Part shown: piece after piece, positions 16,729 through 25,120 of the stretch
Numbering within the stretch: the first letter of the stretch is position 1
Layout of the letters: each line of letters opens with the position of its first letter
Assembly (NCBI GenBank): GCA_963778675.1
Contig: CAVZVI010000011.1
Location: 1,488,001 to 1,552,000 of the forward strand
Direction of reading: 5' to 3'
Length of the DNA: 64,000 nucleotides
From: CAWCDJ01 sp963778675
GTDB lineage: Bacteria; Acidobacteriota; Terriglobia; Bryobacterales; Bryobacteraceae
Notes under the pieces: model-generated
What the model was told of the DNA's origin: nothing
Database searches by the model: none
The model's input: the letters and a program-made list of their open reading frames with translations, nothing else
Made by a program: the position numbers and the translations under genes

Positions 16729-17454
16729 ATGAACATCCGGACTATCTTGATCTGCCTCAGCGCGCTCGGGCTCGCCAGTGGATCCAGGGCTTCGTCTATC
16801 AGCGATGCGGTCTTAGTTAATGGAGGACTCTCCCGGCCCGCCTACACGGTGGCGTCCACGGGCCCGCGTCACGCCCGGATTCGCGGGTCGCGGGCCACCA
16901 GTAGTAGAAGCGTTCGTAGTACCGGCAACAACAAGGGCGATATCAGCAACCCGCTACCGCAGCCGTCTCCGGTTGAAGTCCAGGATGGGCAAACGCCGGG
17001 CGCCCCGGCGAGCATGCAAACCTCAAGGACGCCCCCCTTCGCGCTGATGCCGAGCGGCACCAGCCGCACGGATGACTCCGGCATGGCTTACTTACCCGCC
17101 TTCCGGCCACTTACGCAAACCGGCAATGACGTTGGTCAACTTTCCAGCGGCCACAGTCTTTGTGGCTCTCCCTGCTTTACAGAACCAGGGGGCTTCGATA
17201 CACCAGGCGCCGGTAAGTATGGACTAATACCGGGAGCACACGACCTGACACCTTCGGGCCAGAGTTACCAGCTTGCGTCCAAACCAGCCGGGAGCGTGGC
17301 GATGCCGGAGCCGGATATGTCCCTGCTCCTGCTTATCGACCTCGGCTTCTTAGCCGGAGCAGTCACATTCCTGCGATCGAAGTACGGCAATAAGAAGCCG
17401 TGCGGCCTCGGTGAGAAAGGATACGGTCCCGGTCGGGCGGGAAACGGAGTTTGA
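16729..17454 (+). CDS. Secreted low-complexity protein with PEP-CTERM-like sorting signal
   Basis: AAGGAGG lies 8 bases before the ATG at 16729; 241 residues. A signal peptide (MNIRTILICLSALGLASGS) is followed by about 180 residues rich in Ser, Gly, Pro and Thr without a recognised domain. Near the C-terminus MPEPDMSLLLLIDLGFLAGA followed by VTFLRSKYGNKK reproduces the PEP-CTERM layout: a PEP triplet, a hydrophobic helix and basic residues. A further 20 residues after the basic cluster are unusual, since the signal normally ends the protein. PEP-CTERM proteins are sorted by exosortase (EpsH/XrtA), not seen in this window. There are two cysteines in a CGSPC arrangement near residue 145. Role unknown, perhaps extracellular matrix. 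Confidence 0.65.
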   Translation: MNIRTILICLSALGLASGSRASSISDAVLVNGGLSRPAYTVASTGPRHARIRGSRATSSRSVRSTGNNKGDISNPLPQPSPVEVQDGQTPGAPASMQTSRTPPFALMPSGTSRTDDSGMAYLPAFRPLTQTGNDVGQLSSGHSLCGSPCFTEPGGFDTPGAGKYGLIPGAHDLTPSGQSYQLASKPAGSVAMPEPDMSLLLLIDLGFLAGAVTFLRSKYGNKKPCGLGEKGYGPGRAGNGV

Positions 17455-17526
17455 GAGCTGGAACCTGAGTTTCGCGGGACCGTAAGGGCTATTCTATACG
17501 AAAGGACTCTCGATCTACAACCCTTC

Positions 17527-17560
17527 TAGTACTAACGATCGGTACTGTCTGATAGTACTA
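17527..17560. terminator. Possible bidirectional hairpin between convergent genes
   Basis: The self-complementary octamer TAGTACTA occurs twice, at 17527-17534 and 17553-17560, separated by 18 bases. The copies can pair with each other to form an 8-bp stem, and each is itself a palindrome. The site lies between the convergent stops at 17454 and 17574. It is AT-rich with no T-run, so its role as a terminator is only suggested by position. Confidence 0.35.
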
Positions 17561-17573
17561 TAGTCCCGGCAGC

Positions 17574-18296
17574 TCAGCCGCGGCCGATGTAGGGCATTTT
17601 GGTCGACATCACGGTCATGAACTGCACGTTGGCTTCGAGCGGCAGTGTCGCCATGTAGACCACCGCGCGGGCGACGTGGTCGAGGTCCATGCGCGGCTCG
17701 ATCCCTTCCATCCGCACGGTCATGGGGGTGGCGGCGTTGCCGATGTCGATCTGGCTGCAGGCGATGTCGTGGTCGCGGCCGTCGAGCGAGATCGAGCGGG
17801 TGAGGCCGGTGATAGCGTGCTTGGTGGCGGTATAGGGCGCCGAATGGGGGCGCGGCACGTGGGCGGAAAGCGACCCGTTGTTGATGATGCGGCCGCCGCG
17901 CGGGGTCTGCCGCTTCATCATGCGGATGGCGTGCTGCGCGCAAAGGAACGATCCGGTGAGATTCACGGCGACGACGCGGCTCCACTGCTCGTAGGTGAGC
18001 TCCTCCATGGGGACGGCGGGGGCGCCGATGCCGGCGTTGTTGAAGAGCAGGTCCAGGCGGCCGTAGACCTCTTGAATGCGGGCAAAGAGGGCGTCTACGG
18101 ATTCGGGTTTGCCCACATCCGTGGGGACAGCCAGCATGTGGCCGCCGGATTGCCCCGCGGTCTCCGCGAGTTCGGCGGCCCGGCGACCGGCGAGCACCAC
18201 GGTGAATCCGGCGCATTCGAGGGCGAGGCTGGAAGCGCGGCCGATGCCGCTGCCGGCGCCGGTGACCAGGGCGATCCTGCGGGCGCCCGGCGTCAT
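17574..18296 (-). CDS. Short-chain dehydrogenase/reductase
   Basis: 240 residues from MTPGARRIALVTGAG. Rossmann motif TGAGSGIG, NNAG in LLFNNAGIGAPAV, and active-site residues in IINNGSLSAHVPRPHSAPYTATKHAI (Ser, Tyr, Lys) are all present. A conserved segment CSQIDIGNAATPMT follows. It is a standard NAD(P)-dependent SDR with unknown substrate. Its ATG overlaps the stop of the aldo-keto reductase gene by four bases (ATGA), so the two reductases form a coupled pair. The upstream extension of this frame runs through the aldo-keto reductase gene in another frame and is not coding. Confidence 0.9.
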   Translation of the reverse strand: MTPGARRIALVTGAGSGIGRASSLALECAGFTVVLAGRRAAELAETAGQSGGHMLAVPTDVGKPESVDALFARIQEVYGRLDLLFNNAGIGAPAVPMEELTYEQWSRVVAVNLTGSFLCAQHAIRMMKRQTPRGGRIINNGSLSAHVPRPHSAPYTATKHAITGLTRSISLDGRDHDIACSQIDIGNAATPMTVRMEGIEPRMDLDHVARAVVYMATLPLEANVQFMTVMSTKMPYIGRG

Positions 18297-19276
18297 GCAT
18301 GCCCCCGGATCGGGTGGGGCTGGTAGCACTCCTCGAGCTGTTTGCGCTCCTCGTCCGTGAGCTTCAGGCTGGTGGCGGCGACGGCGTCCTCGAGATGGTT
18401 CATTTTGCTCGCGCCGACGATGGGGGCGGTGACGCCCTCCTGCTGCAGCAGCCAGGCGAGCGCGATCTGGGCGTTCGACACGCCGCGGGCGCGCGCGACC
18501 TCCGTAATTCGGTTGACGATCGCGAAATCGGAGGGCTGGTAATAGAGGCCGTGGGCAAAGGTGTCGGTCTTGGCCCGCACGGTGTCGCCGAAATCCTCGG
18601 GGCGGCGGTTCCCCATGACAAAGCCGCGGGCGAGCGGGCTCCAGGGGATGACGCCGATGCTCTCCTCGCGGCACAGCGGCAGCATCTCGCGCTCCTCTTC
18701 GCGGTAGACGATGTTGTAGTGGTTCTGCATGCTCACGAACCGCGGAAGGCCCAGGCGGTCGGCCGTGTAGAGCATCCGTGCGAACTGCCAGGCGAACATG
18801 GAGGACGCGCCCAGGTAAAGCGCCTTGCCGGCGCGGACCACGTCGCCGAGTGCCTGGAGAGTCTCCTCGATGGGGGTATGGGGATCGAGGCGGTGGATCT
18901 GGTAGAGGTCCACGTAATCGGTGCCGAGGCGGCGGAGGCTGGCGTCGATGGAGTGGAAGATGTGCTTGCGCGAGAGGCCCCGGTCGTTGGGATCGTCGCT
19001 CATGGGGTTGAACACCTTGGTGGCGATGACGACCTGGTCGCGGGAAGGCGCGAAATCCTTGAGAGCCCGGCCGAGGATCTCTTCGCTCGCGCCGACCGAG
19101 TACATGTCGGCGGTATCGAAAAAGTTGATGCCGAGCTCGAGCGCGCGGCGAATGAAGGGGCGGCTTTCCTGCTCCTCGATCACCCACTCGCGCCACTTTT
19201 TGGAGCCATAAGTCATGGCACCGAGGCAGATGCGGGAGACCTTGAGGCCCGCGGATCCAAGGCGAACGTATTCCAT
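18293..19276 (-). CDS. Aldo/keto reductase
   Basis: 327 residues from MEYVRLGSAGLKVSRICLG, a standard length and N-terminus for the family. The catalytic tetrad is visible: Asp and Tyr in FFDTADMYS, Lys in ATKVF and His in YQIHRLD. The C-terminal NADPH site carries PIVGASKMNHLEDA. It belongs to the group of IolS/YhdN-like enzymes that reduce small aldehydes or ketones, or oxidise sugars. The start lies 81 bases from the divergently read acylphosphatase gene; no clear ribosome binding site is seen. Coupled by ATGA overlap to the SDR gene, so the two probably act on one substrate. Confidence 0.92.
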   Translation of the reverse strand: MEYVRLGSAGLKVSRICLGAMTYGSKKWREWVIEEQESRPFIRRALELGINFFDTADMYSVGASEEILGRALKDFAPSRDQVVIATKVFNPMSDDPNDRGLSRKHIFHSIDASLRRLGTDYVDLYQIHRLDPHTPIEETLQALGDVVRAGKALYLGASSMFAWQFARMLYTADRLGLPRFVSMQNHYNIVYREEEREMLPLCREESIGVIPWSPLARGFVMGNRRPEDFGDTVRAKTDTFAHGLYYQPSDFAIVNRITEVARARGVSNAQIALAWLLQQEGVTAPIVGASKMNHLEDAVAATSLKLTDEERKQLEECYQPHPIRGHA

Positions 19277-19357
19277 GAGAGACAGGATATCAAGACCTTT
19301 CTGGTTTTCCCGGCGCCCCGGCGTCCCGGCGGTGAACAAATATGGTTTCCTGAAGTC

Positions 19358-19642
19358 ATGGCGGCCAGGCGGATGGAGGCGCGGCGATGGTTCGTGCGCG
19401 GGCGCGTGCAGGGCGTGGGCTACCGGTATTTCGCGCAGCGGGCGGCCTCGGAACTGGGGTTGTCGGGCTATGCGCGCAACCTGGACGACGGGCGGGTGGA
19501 GGTGTATGCGGCGGGGCCGCGGAAAAAGCTGGAGGAGATGGCGGGGCTGCTGAGCCGCGGGCCGCGGTGGGCGGAGGTGCGCGGCGTGGAGGAACAGGAA
19601 GCGGCCGTGCATCACTACGGGTCGTTCGGCATCGAAGCCTGA
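19358..19642 (+). CDS. acyP: Acylphosphatase
   Basis: 94 residues, the normal length. The signature is almost complete: RWFVRGRVQGVGYRYFAQRA, then LGLSGYARNLDDGRVEVYAAG. The active-site Arg is in VQGVGYR and the catalytic Asn in ARNLDDG. The enzyme hydrolyses acylphosphates such as carbamoyl phosphate and 1,3-bisphosphoglycerate in the cytoplasm. The C-terminus ends YGSFGIEA, a usual ending for the family. An in-frame ATG at 19373 is an alternative start. nadB follows after 29 bases in the same direction, so they may be transcribed together. Confidence 0.93.
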   Translation: MAARRMEARRWFVRGRVQGVGYRYFAQRAASELGLSGYARNLDDGRVEVYAAGPRKKLEEMAGLLSRGPRWAEVRGVEEQEAAVHHYGSFGIEA

Positions 19643-19671
19643 ACCTGCCCTGTTATGATCGCAAGTAGCTG

Positions 19672-21135
19672 ATGAATCCCGATTTCCTGGTGATCGGAGC
19701 CGGCGTCGCCGGGTTGCGCGCCGCGATCGAGTTGTCGCAGGCGGGGCGTGTGCTCGTGGTGGCGAAGGAAAGCCTGCGGGAATCCTCTTCCGAATACGCC
19801 CAGGGCGGGATCGCCGTGGCGCTGAGCGATGACGACGAGGTCTCGCTGCACGAGCAGGACACCATCTACGCGGGCGACGGGCTGTGCGATCGCGCGGCCG
19901 TTAAGACCCTGGTAGAGGAAGGTCCGGCGGCCATCCAGAAGTTGATCGAGTGGGGCGCGGAGTTCGACCGGGAAGGCGCCAAGCTGGCATTCACGCGGGA
20001 GGGCGCGCACAGCCGCAACCGCGTGCTGCACGCGCACGGCGACTCGACCGGGCACGAGATCGCGCGGACCCTCTACCGGAAGGCGGCATCGCTCGAGAAC
20101 GTGACGTTCCGCAGCCACGCGGCCACGACGGAACTGGTGGTGGAAGACGGCGCGGTCCGGGGCGCATGGCTGCACGAAGCGGTCGGCGCCCGGGCGGTAC
20201 TGCTGGCCACGGGCGGTTTGGGCGCCGTGTACCGGAACACCACCAACCCGGAGGTCGCTACGGGCGACGGTGTGGCGATGGCGTACCGGGCGGGGGCGGA
20301 GATCGGCGATATCGAGTTCGTGCAGTTCCACCCCACGGCGCTGCACGTAGAAGGGGCGCCCCGGTTCCTGCTTTCCGAAGCGCTGCGGGGCGAGGGCGCG
20401 CAATTGCGGAATGCGGAAGGCGAGCGGTTCATGGCCCGCTACCATCCGCTGGGGGAACTGGCTCCGCGCGACGTGGTGGCGCGTGCCATCACCGAAGAGA
20501 TGAAGCGCAGCGGCGCACCGCACGTCTGGCTGGACTTGAGCCACCGCGAGCGCGGGTTCGCGCGGCGGCGTTTTCCGCGGATCTACGAAACGTGCCTGCA
20601 GTACGGCATCGATCTGGAGAAGCAGGGGGCGCCGGTGGCTCCCGCGGCGCATTACGCGATGGGCGGCGTGCGGACCGACCTGGATGGACGCACCAGCCTG
20701 CGCGGGTTGTTCGCGGCGGGCGAGGCTGCCTGCACGGGAGTGCACGGAGCGAACCGGCTGGCCAGCAATTCGCTGCTCGAAGGGGTGGTATTCGGGGCGC
20801 GCGCCGGACGGGCGATGCGGGAGGAGCACGGGCAAGCCGGAGCGCCGCGCGCGGCAGCGGGCACGAGGCGGAAGGAATGCGGTCCGGATGTGCAGGGGAT
20901 CGCGTGGGAGAAGTGCGGAATCGTGCGGGAGGCGGCGGGGCTGCGTGAAGCCTGCCGGCTGCTGGAAGGCCACCTGGTGAGTAACGAAGCCCTGGTGGCG
21001 TGGCTGATCGCCCGATGCGCTTTGGCGCGGGAAGAGAGCCGGGGAGCGCACTTCCGAACGGACTATCCGGAAAAGAGAACGGAATTTGAGAAACACTCGG
21101 TTGTGCGCCGCGAGGGCGAAGTCGAATTCCGGTAG
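19672..21135 (+). CDS. nadB: L-aspartate oxidase
   Basis: 487 residues. The N-terminus FLVIGAGVAGLRAAIELSQAG is the FAD-binding GxGxxG motif. SSEYAQGGIAVAL, FTREGAHSRNRVLHAHGDSTG and HYAMGGVRTDLDGRT-SLRGLFAAGE are hallmark blocks of NadB, including the active-site region of the succinate dehydrogenase/fumarate reductase flavoprotein superfamily. The enzyme oxidises aspartate to iminoaspartate, the first step of de novo NAD synthesis, in the cytoplasm. nadA and nadC, its usual partners, are not in this window. Its 3' end overlaps the possible start of the next gene by up to 50 bases. Confidence 0.93.
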   Translation: MNPDFLVIGAGVAGLRAAIELSQAGRVLVVAKESLRESSSEYAQGGIAVALSDDDEVSLHEQDTIYAGDGLCDRAAVKTLVEEGPAAIQKLIEWGAEFDREGAKLAFTREGAHSRNRVLHAHGDSTGHEIARTLYRKAASLENVTFRSHAATTELVVEDGAVRGAWLHEAVGARAVLLATGGLGAVYRNTTNPEVATGDGVAMAYRAGAEIGDIEFVQFHPTALHVEGAPRFLLSEALRGEGAQLRNAEGERFMARYHPLGELAPRDVVARAITEEMKRSGAPHVWLDLSHRERGFARRRFPRIYETCLQYGIDLEKQGAPVAPAAHYAMGGVRTDLDGRTSLRGLFAAGEAACTGVHGANRLASNSLLEGVVFGARAGRAMREEHGQAGAPRAAAGTRRKECGPDVQGIAWEKCGIVREAAGLREACRLLEGHLVSNEALVAWLIARCALAREESRGAHFRTDYPEKRTEFEKHSVVRREGEVEFR

Positions 21136-22330
21136 AATCGCGGTCTGCGCGGTCGCGGCGCTCGCGGTGGGCGTGATTCCTCCAGAGTCCCCGCATGCCG
21201 TGCTGTGGACGGCTCCCACGATTCTGGCGGCGGCCATGCTGATCGCGTGGGCCGCTGAATCGGCGCAGTTTTTCATCGCGCAGGGCTTCGCGCTGGCGAT
21301 TCTGGCGTGGCTGCAGACGCTGCCGGAGTTCGCGGTGGAGGCGGTGCTGGCGTGGCAGCAGCAGGTGCCGCTGCTGATGGCGAACCTGACGGGCGCGCTG
21401 CGCCTGCTGACCGGCCTCGGATGGCCGATGATCTACGGAACGGCGGCGGTGTTTCACCGCCGGCGGTACAAAAGGCCGCTGCGGGAGATCCGCCTGCGGG
21501 ACGAGCAGTCGGTGGAAGTGATCGGCCTCCTGGCCTCGATGGCCTGGATTGCGATCGTGAGCTGGAAGCGCTCCCTGAACCTGTGGGACGCGGCGATTCT
21601 GATCATGGTGTACGCGGCCTACCTGGCGCTGCTGCAGCGAATGCCCTCGGAGGGGACGGAAGCGATCGAAGACCTGGAATCGGTCCCGCGGGCGATCGTG
21701 ACGGCTCCGCGCGGGGCGCGGATCGCGGTGATCACGGGCCTGTTCCTGCTGGGCGGCGGGCTGATCTACTTCACGGCGGAGCCGTTCCTGGCGAGCCTGC
21801 TGGCGCTCTCGGCGGTGGTGGGGGTTCCCAATTTCGTCTTCGTGCAATGGGTGGCGCCGTTCGTTTCCGAGTTTCCGGAAAAAGTATCGGCGTTCTATTG
21901 GGCGCGCACCGTGGAGCGGTCCTCGATTGCGCTGATGAACATGGTCTCGAGCAACATCAACCAGTGGACGCTGCTGGCGGCGATGCTGCCGATCGTATAC
22001 TCCTTGAGCCTGGGGACGCCGGCAGCCATTCCGCTGGACCGCGATCATCAGATGGAACTGCTCATGACGCTGGGGCAATCGCTGGTGGGCGCGCTGTTCC
22101 TGGTGCGCATGCGGCTGGTATGGTGGGAGGCGGCCGGGTTGTTCGTGCTGTGGGCGGCGCAATTCGCGCTATCGCCTTCGGGCCTGGGCCGTCCCTTCTT
22201 TGTGGCGGCGTATTTCGTGTGGGCGGGAGCGGAAGTGGTCAGGATTATGGCGGGTAAGGAGCGCGCCGAGGCGTTCCGGCAGTTCGGAGCGATGTGGGAG
22301 AGGCACTTGAAGGCGGGTGCGATAAAATGA
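21086..22330 (+). CDS. CaCA-type (sodium/calcium exchanger family) membrane antiporter
   Basis: Up to 414 residues; the first codon is TTG at 21086 inside the end of nadB, and the true start is uncertain (GTG codons follow near 21160). About ten hydrophobic helices. Two internal alpha-repeat-like segments are visible: WLQTLPEFAVEAVLAWQQQ followed by MANLTGALRLLTGLG, and VAPFVSEFPEKVSAFYWART followed by MNMVSSNINQWTLLAAM. The acidic residue after Pro in both (LPE, FPE) and the downstream Asn-rich block are typical of cation/Ca2+ exchangers. Ion and direction are not deducible. The gene is 13 bases before hslV in the same direction. Confidence 0.75.
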   Translation: MRNTRLCAARAKSNSGRIAVCAVAALAVGVIPPESPHAVLWTAPTILAAAMLIAWAAESAQFFIAQGFALAILAWLQTLPEFAVEAVLAWQQQVPLLMANLTGALRLLTGLGWPMIYGTAAVFHRRRYKRPLREIRLRDEQSVEVIGLLASMAWIAIVSWKRSLNLWDAAILIMVYAAYLALLQRMPSEGTEAIEDLESVPRAIVTAPRGARIAVITGLFLLGGGLIYFTAEPFLASLLALSAVVGVPNFVFVQWVAPFVSEFPEKVSAFYWARTVERSSIALMNMVSSNINQWTLLAAMLPIVYSLSLGTPAAIPLDRDHQMELLMTLGQSLVGALFLVRMRLVWWEAAGLFVLWAAQFALSPSGLGRPFFVAAYFVWAGAEVVRIMAGKERAEAFRQFGAMWERHLKAGAIK

Positions 22331-22343
22331 AGTCACACGAACA

Positions 22344-22883
22344 ATGAGAGAACGCATACGGTCGACGACGGTGCTCTGTGTCCGCCGCGATAACAAAGTC
22401 GTAATGGCCGGCGACGGCCAGGTGACGCTGGGACAGGAAGTGCTGAAAGCGACTGCCAAGAAACTGCGGCGCTTGTACAACGACAAGATCCTGGCCGGAT
22501 TCGCGGGATCCACCGCGGACGCGTTCGCGCTGTTTTCGCGATTCGAGGCCAAGCTGGAACAGTTCAACGGGAACCTCTCGCGCTCGGTAGTGGAGCTGGC
22601 GAAAGACTGGCGCACGGACCGGGCGCTCCGGCACCTGGAGGCCCTGCTGCTGGTGGCGGACGCAAAGAGCACCTACCTGGTGAGCGGAAACGGCGACGTG
22701 ATCGAGCCGGACGATGGCGTGGCGGCGATCGGCTCGGGCGGCCCTTTCGCTCTATCGGCGGCGACTGCGCTGATGCGCAACACGCGGCTTTCGGCGAAGC
22801 GGATTGCGGAAGAGGCGATGCTGATCGCCGGCAAGACATGCATCTATACGAACGACCAGGTGACATACGAGGAACTGGAGTAA
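22344..22883 (+). CDS. hslV: ATP-dependent protease peptidase subunit HslV (ClpQ)
   Basis: 179 residues. Mature catalytic threonine is expected at T8, the first residue of TTVLCVRR, after removal of MRERIRS. The family blocks VVMAGDGQVTLG, GFAGSTADAF, RSVVELAKDWRTDR, GNGDVIEP and AIGSGG are all present. HslV forms a double hexameric ring with HslU that unfolds and degrades proteins in the cytoplasm. hslU starts 4 bases after the stop, the classical hslVU order, so the two are one operon. Confidence 0.97.
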   Translation: MRERIRSTTVLCVRRDNKVVMAGDGQVTLGQEVLKATAKKLRRLYNDKILAGFAGSTADAFALFSRFEAKLEQFNGNLSRSVVELAKDWRTDRALRHLEALLLVADAKSTYLVSGNGDVIEPDDGVAAIGSGGPFALSAATALMRNTRLSAKRIAEEAMLIAGKTCIYTNDQVTYEELE

Positions 22884-22887
22884 GGCG

Positions 22888-24246
<1,359 letters not shown>

Positions 24247-24270
24247 TTTGGATATCCGATAGTCGGGAAA

Positions 24271-24295
24271 GTACCGTAACCGAAGTGTATACGGT
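24271..24295 (+). terminator. Weak hairpin after hslU
   Basis: TACCGTA and TACGGTA form a perfect 7-bp inverted repeat separated by 11 bases, roughly 25-50 bases after the hslU stop. No T-run follows, so termination is only suggested by position. The exact ends are by-eye estimates. Confidence 0.3.
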
Positions 24296-24365
24296 AGCGT
24301 TTACCACTGCGGGCTTGTCAGGGCCGGGCTCCGGTCCTATCCTGGCATTCTAGGAGAACCCCACG

Positions 24366-24530
24366 ATGTTCGAGGAATCCGAGACCGACGGGAACGAGTG
24401 CCCCATCTGCCTGGTGGAACACGATGACGAAATCCACGCTGCGACGCTAAGCATCCGGCGGTGGTGGAAGCACCAGGTGACCAGATACCTCTACGAAGAG
24501 CAGGAAAGCGACAGCCCCGCGGCAGCTTAA
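24366..24530 (+). CDS. 54-residue protein with a possible C2H2 zinc site
   Basis: A short gene with AGGAG 9 bases before the ATG. It encodes MFEESETDGNECPICLVEHD and continues through DEIHAATLSIRRWWKHQVTR to an acidic tail ending PAAA. C12 and C15 (CPIC) with H19 and H24 could bind one zinc ion. The rest is a single amphipathic helix with two tryptophans and basic residues. No known family is recognised. It is convergent with the 136-residue gene, with the stops overlapping by three bases. It is real on the basis of ribosome binding site and amino-acid pattern, but unproven. Confidence 0.55.
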   Translation: MFEESETDGNECPICLVEHDDEIHAATLSIRRWWKHQVTRYLYEEQESDSPAAA

Positions 24531-24937
24531 CCCGCCGAAGGGACGAGTTCGCGGAGATGCAGCCGCGCCGCGTCGAACTGGTAGAGGAGCGAGCCGAGTT
24601 CGACCCGCGCCATTCCAAACCGGTACAGAGCCAGACGGATCCGCACAGCCGCCATGTTGCGGGCAAAATCCAACTGCCCGCGAAGGAGCGTGATCGCCAG
24701 CGCCGGGCGGTCGTACGGCGAACTCACGATCAGGGCGCGCGTTTCCTGGCAAATCTCCCGAAAATCGGCGGCGAGAGAACGCAGATACTCACGCAGGATG
24801 CGGGCGCGCCGCTCGCGCAATTTGCGAACCAGGCGCGGGGTCGAGCCGGGACAGGCGCGCATGAATTCGATATCACCGGCCGAGAGCAGGCGGAACATCG
24901 GGCGATAACGATCGAGCGACAGTTGGTCGATCGGCAT
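24527..24937 (-). CDS. Hypothetical helical protein
   Basis: The ATG at 24937 has CAGGAG 7 bases upstream, better than an ATG at 24955; 136 residues. The sequence is strongly helical and basic in the middle: LVRKLRERRARILREYLRSLAADFREICQ, then DRPALAITLLRGQLDFARNMAAVRIRLALYRFG. No membrane segment or signal peptide. A coiled-coil or helical bundle is likely. I do not recognise the family; several Acidobacteria encode similar short helical proteins of unknown role, but this is only an impression. Transcription runs toward the zinc-site gene. Confidence 0.6.
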   Translation of the reverse strand: MPIDQLSLDRYRPMFRLLSAGDIEFMRACPGSTPRLVRKLRERRARILREYLRSLAADFREICQETRALIVSSPYDRPALAITLLRGQLDFARNMAAVRIRLALYRFGMARVELGSLLYQFDAARLHLRELVPSAG

Positions 24938-25120
24938 ATCGGGGCTCCTGTGCATCGAAATCTGAGTATGGTGCCGTCAGCGGTCCGTTTGAAAGTGCCA
25001 CTGGTACAGGGCAGGTTTTAGTACGGAACGGGCATTACCTGCCGGTGCCGTGCCACCCATGCCTCCGGGCGACGAAACAAAAAGGGTTGCGGAGCGTAAT
25101 ATGTCTCTTGGGGGTTAACA

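Noticed and set aside
19615..21276. A 553-codon minus-strand frame opposite nadB
   Set aside because: NadB motifs are unambiguous on the plus strand; the opposite frame shows Arg/His-rich composition of a shadow.
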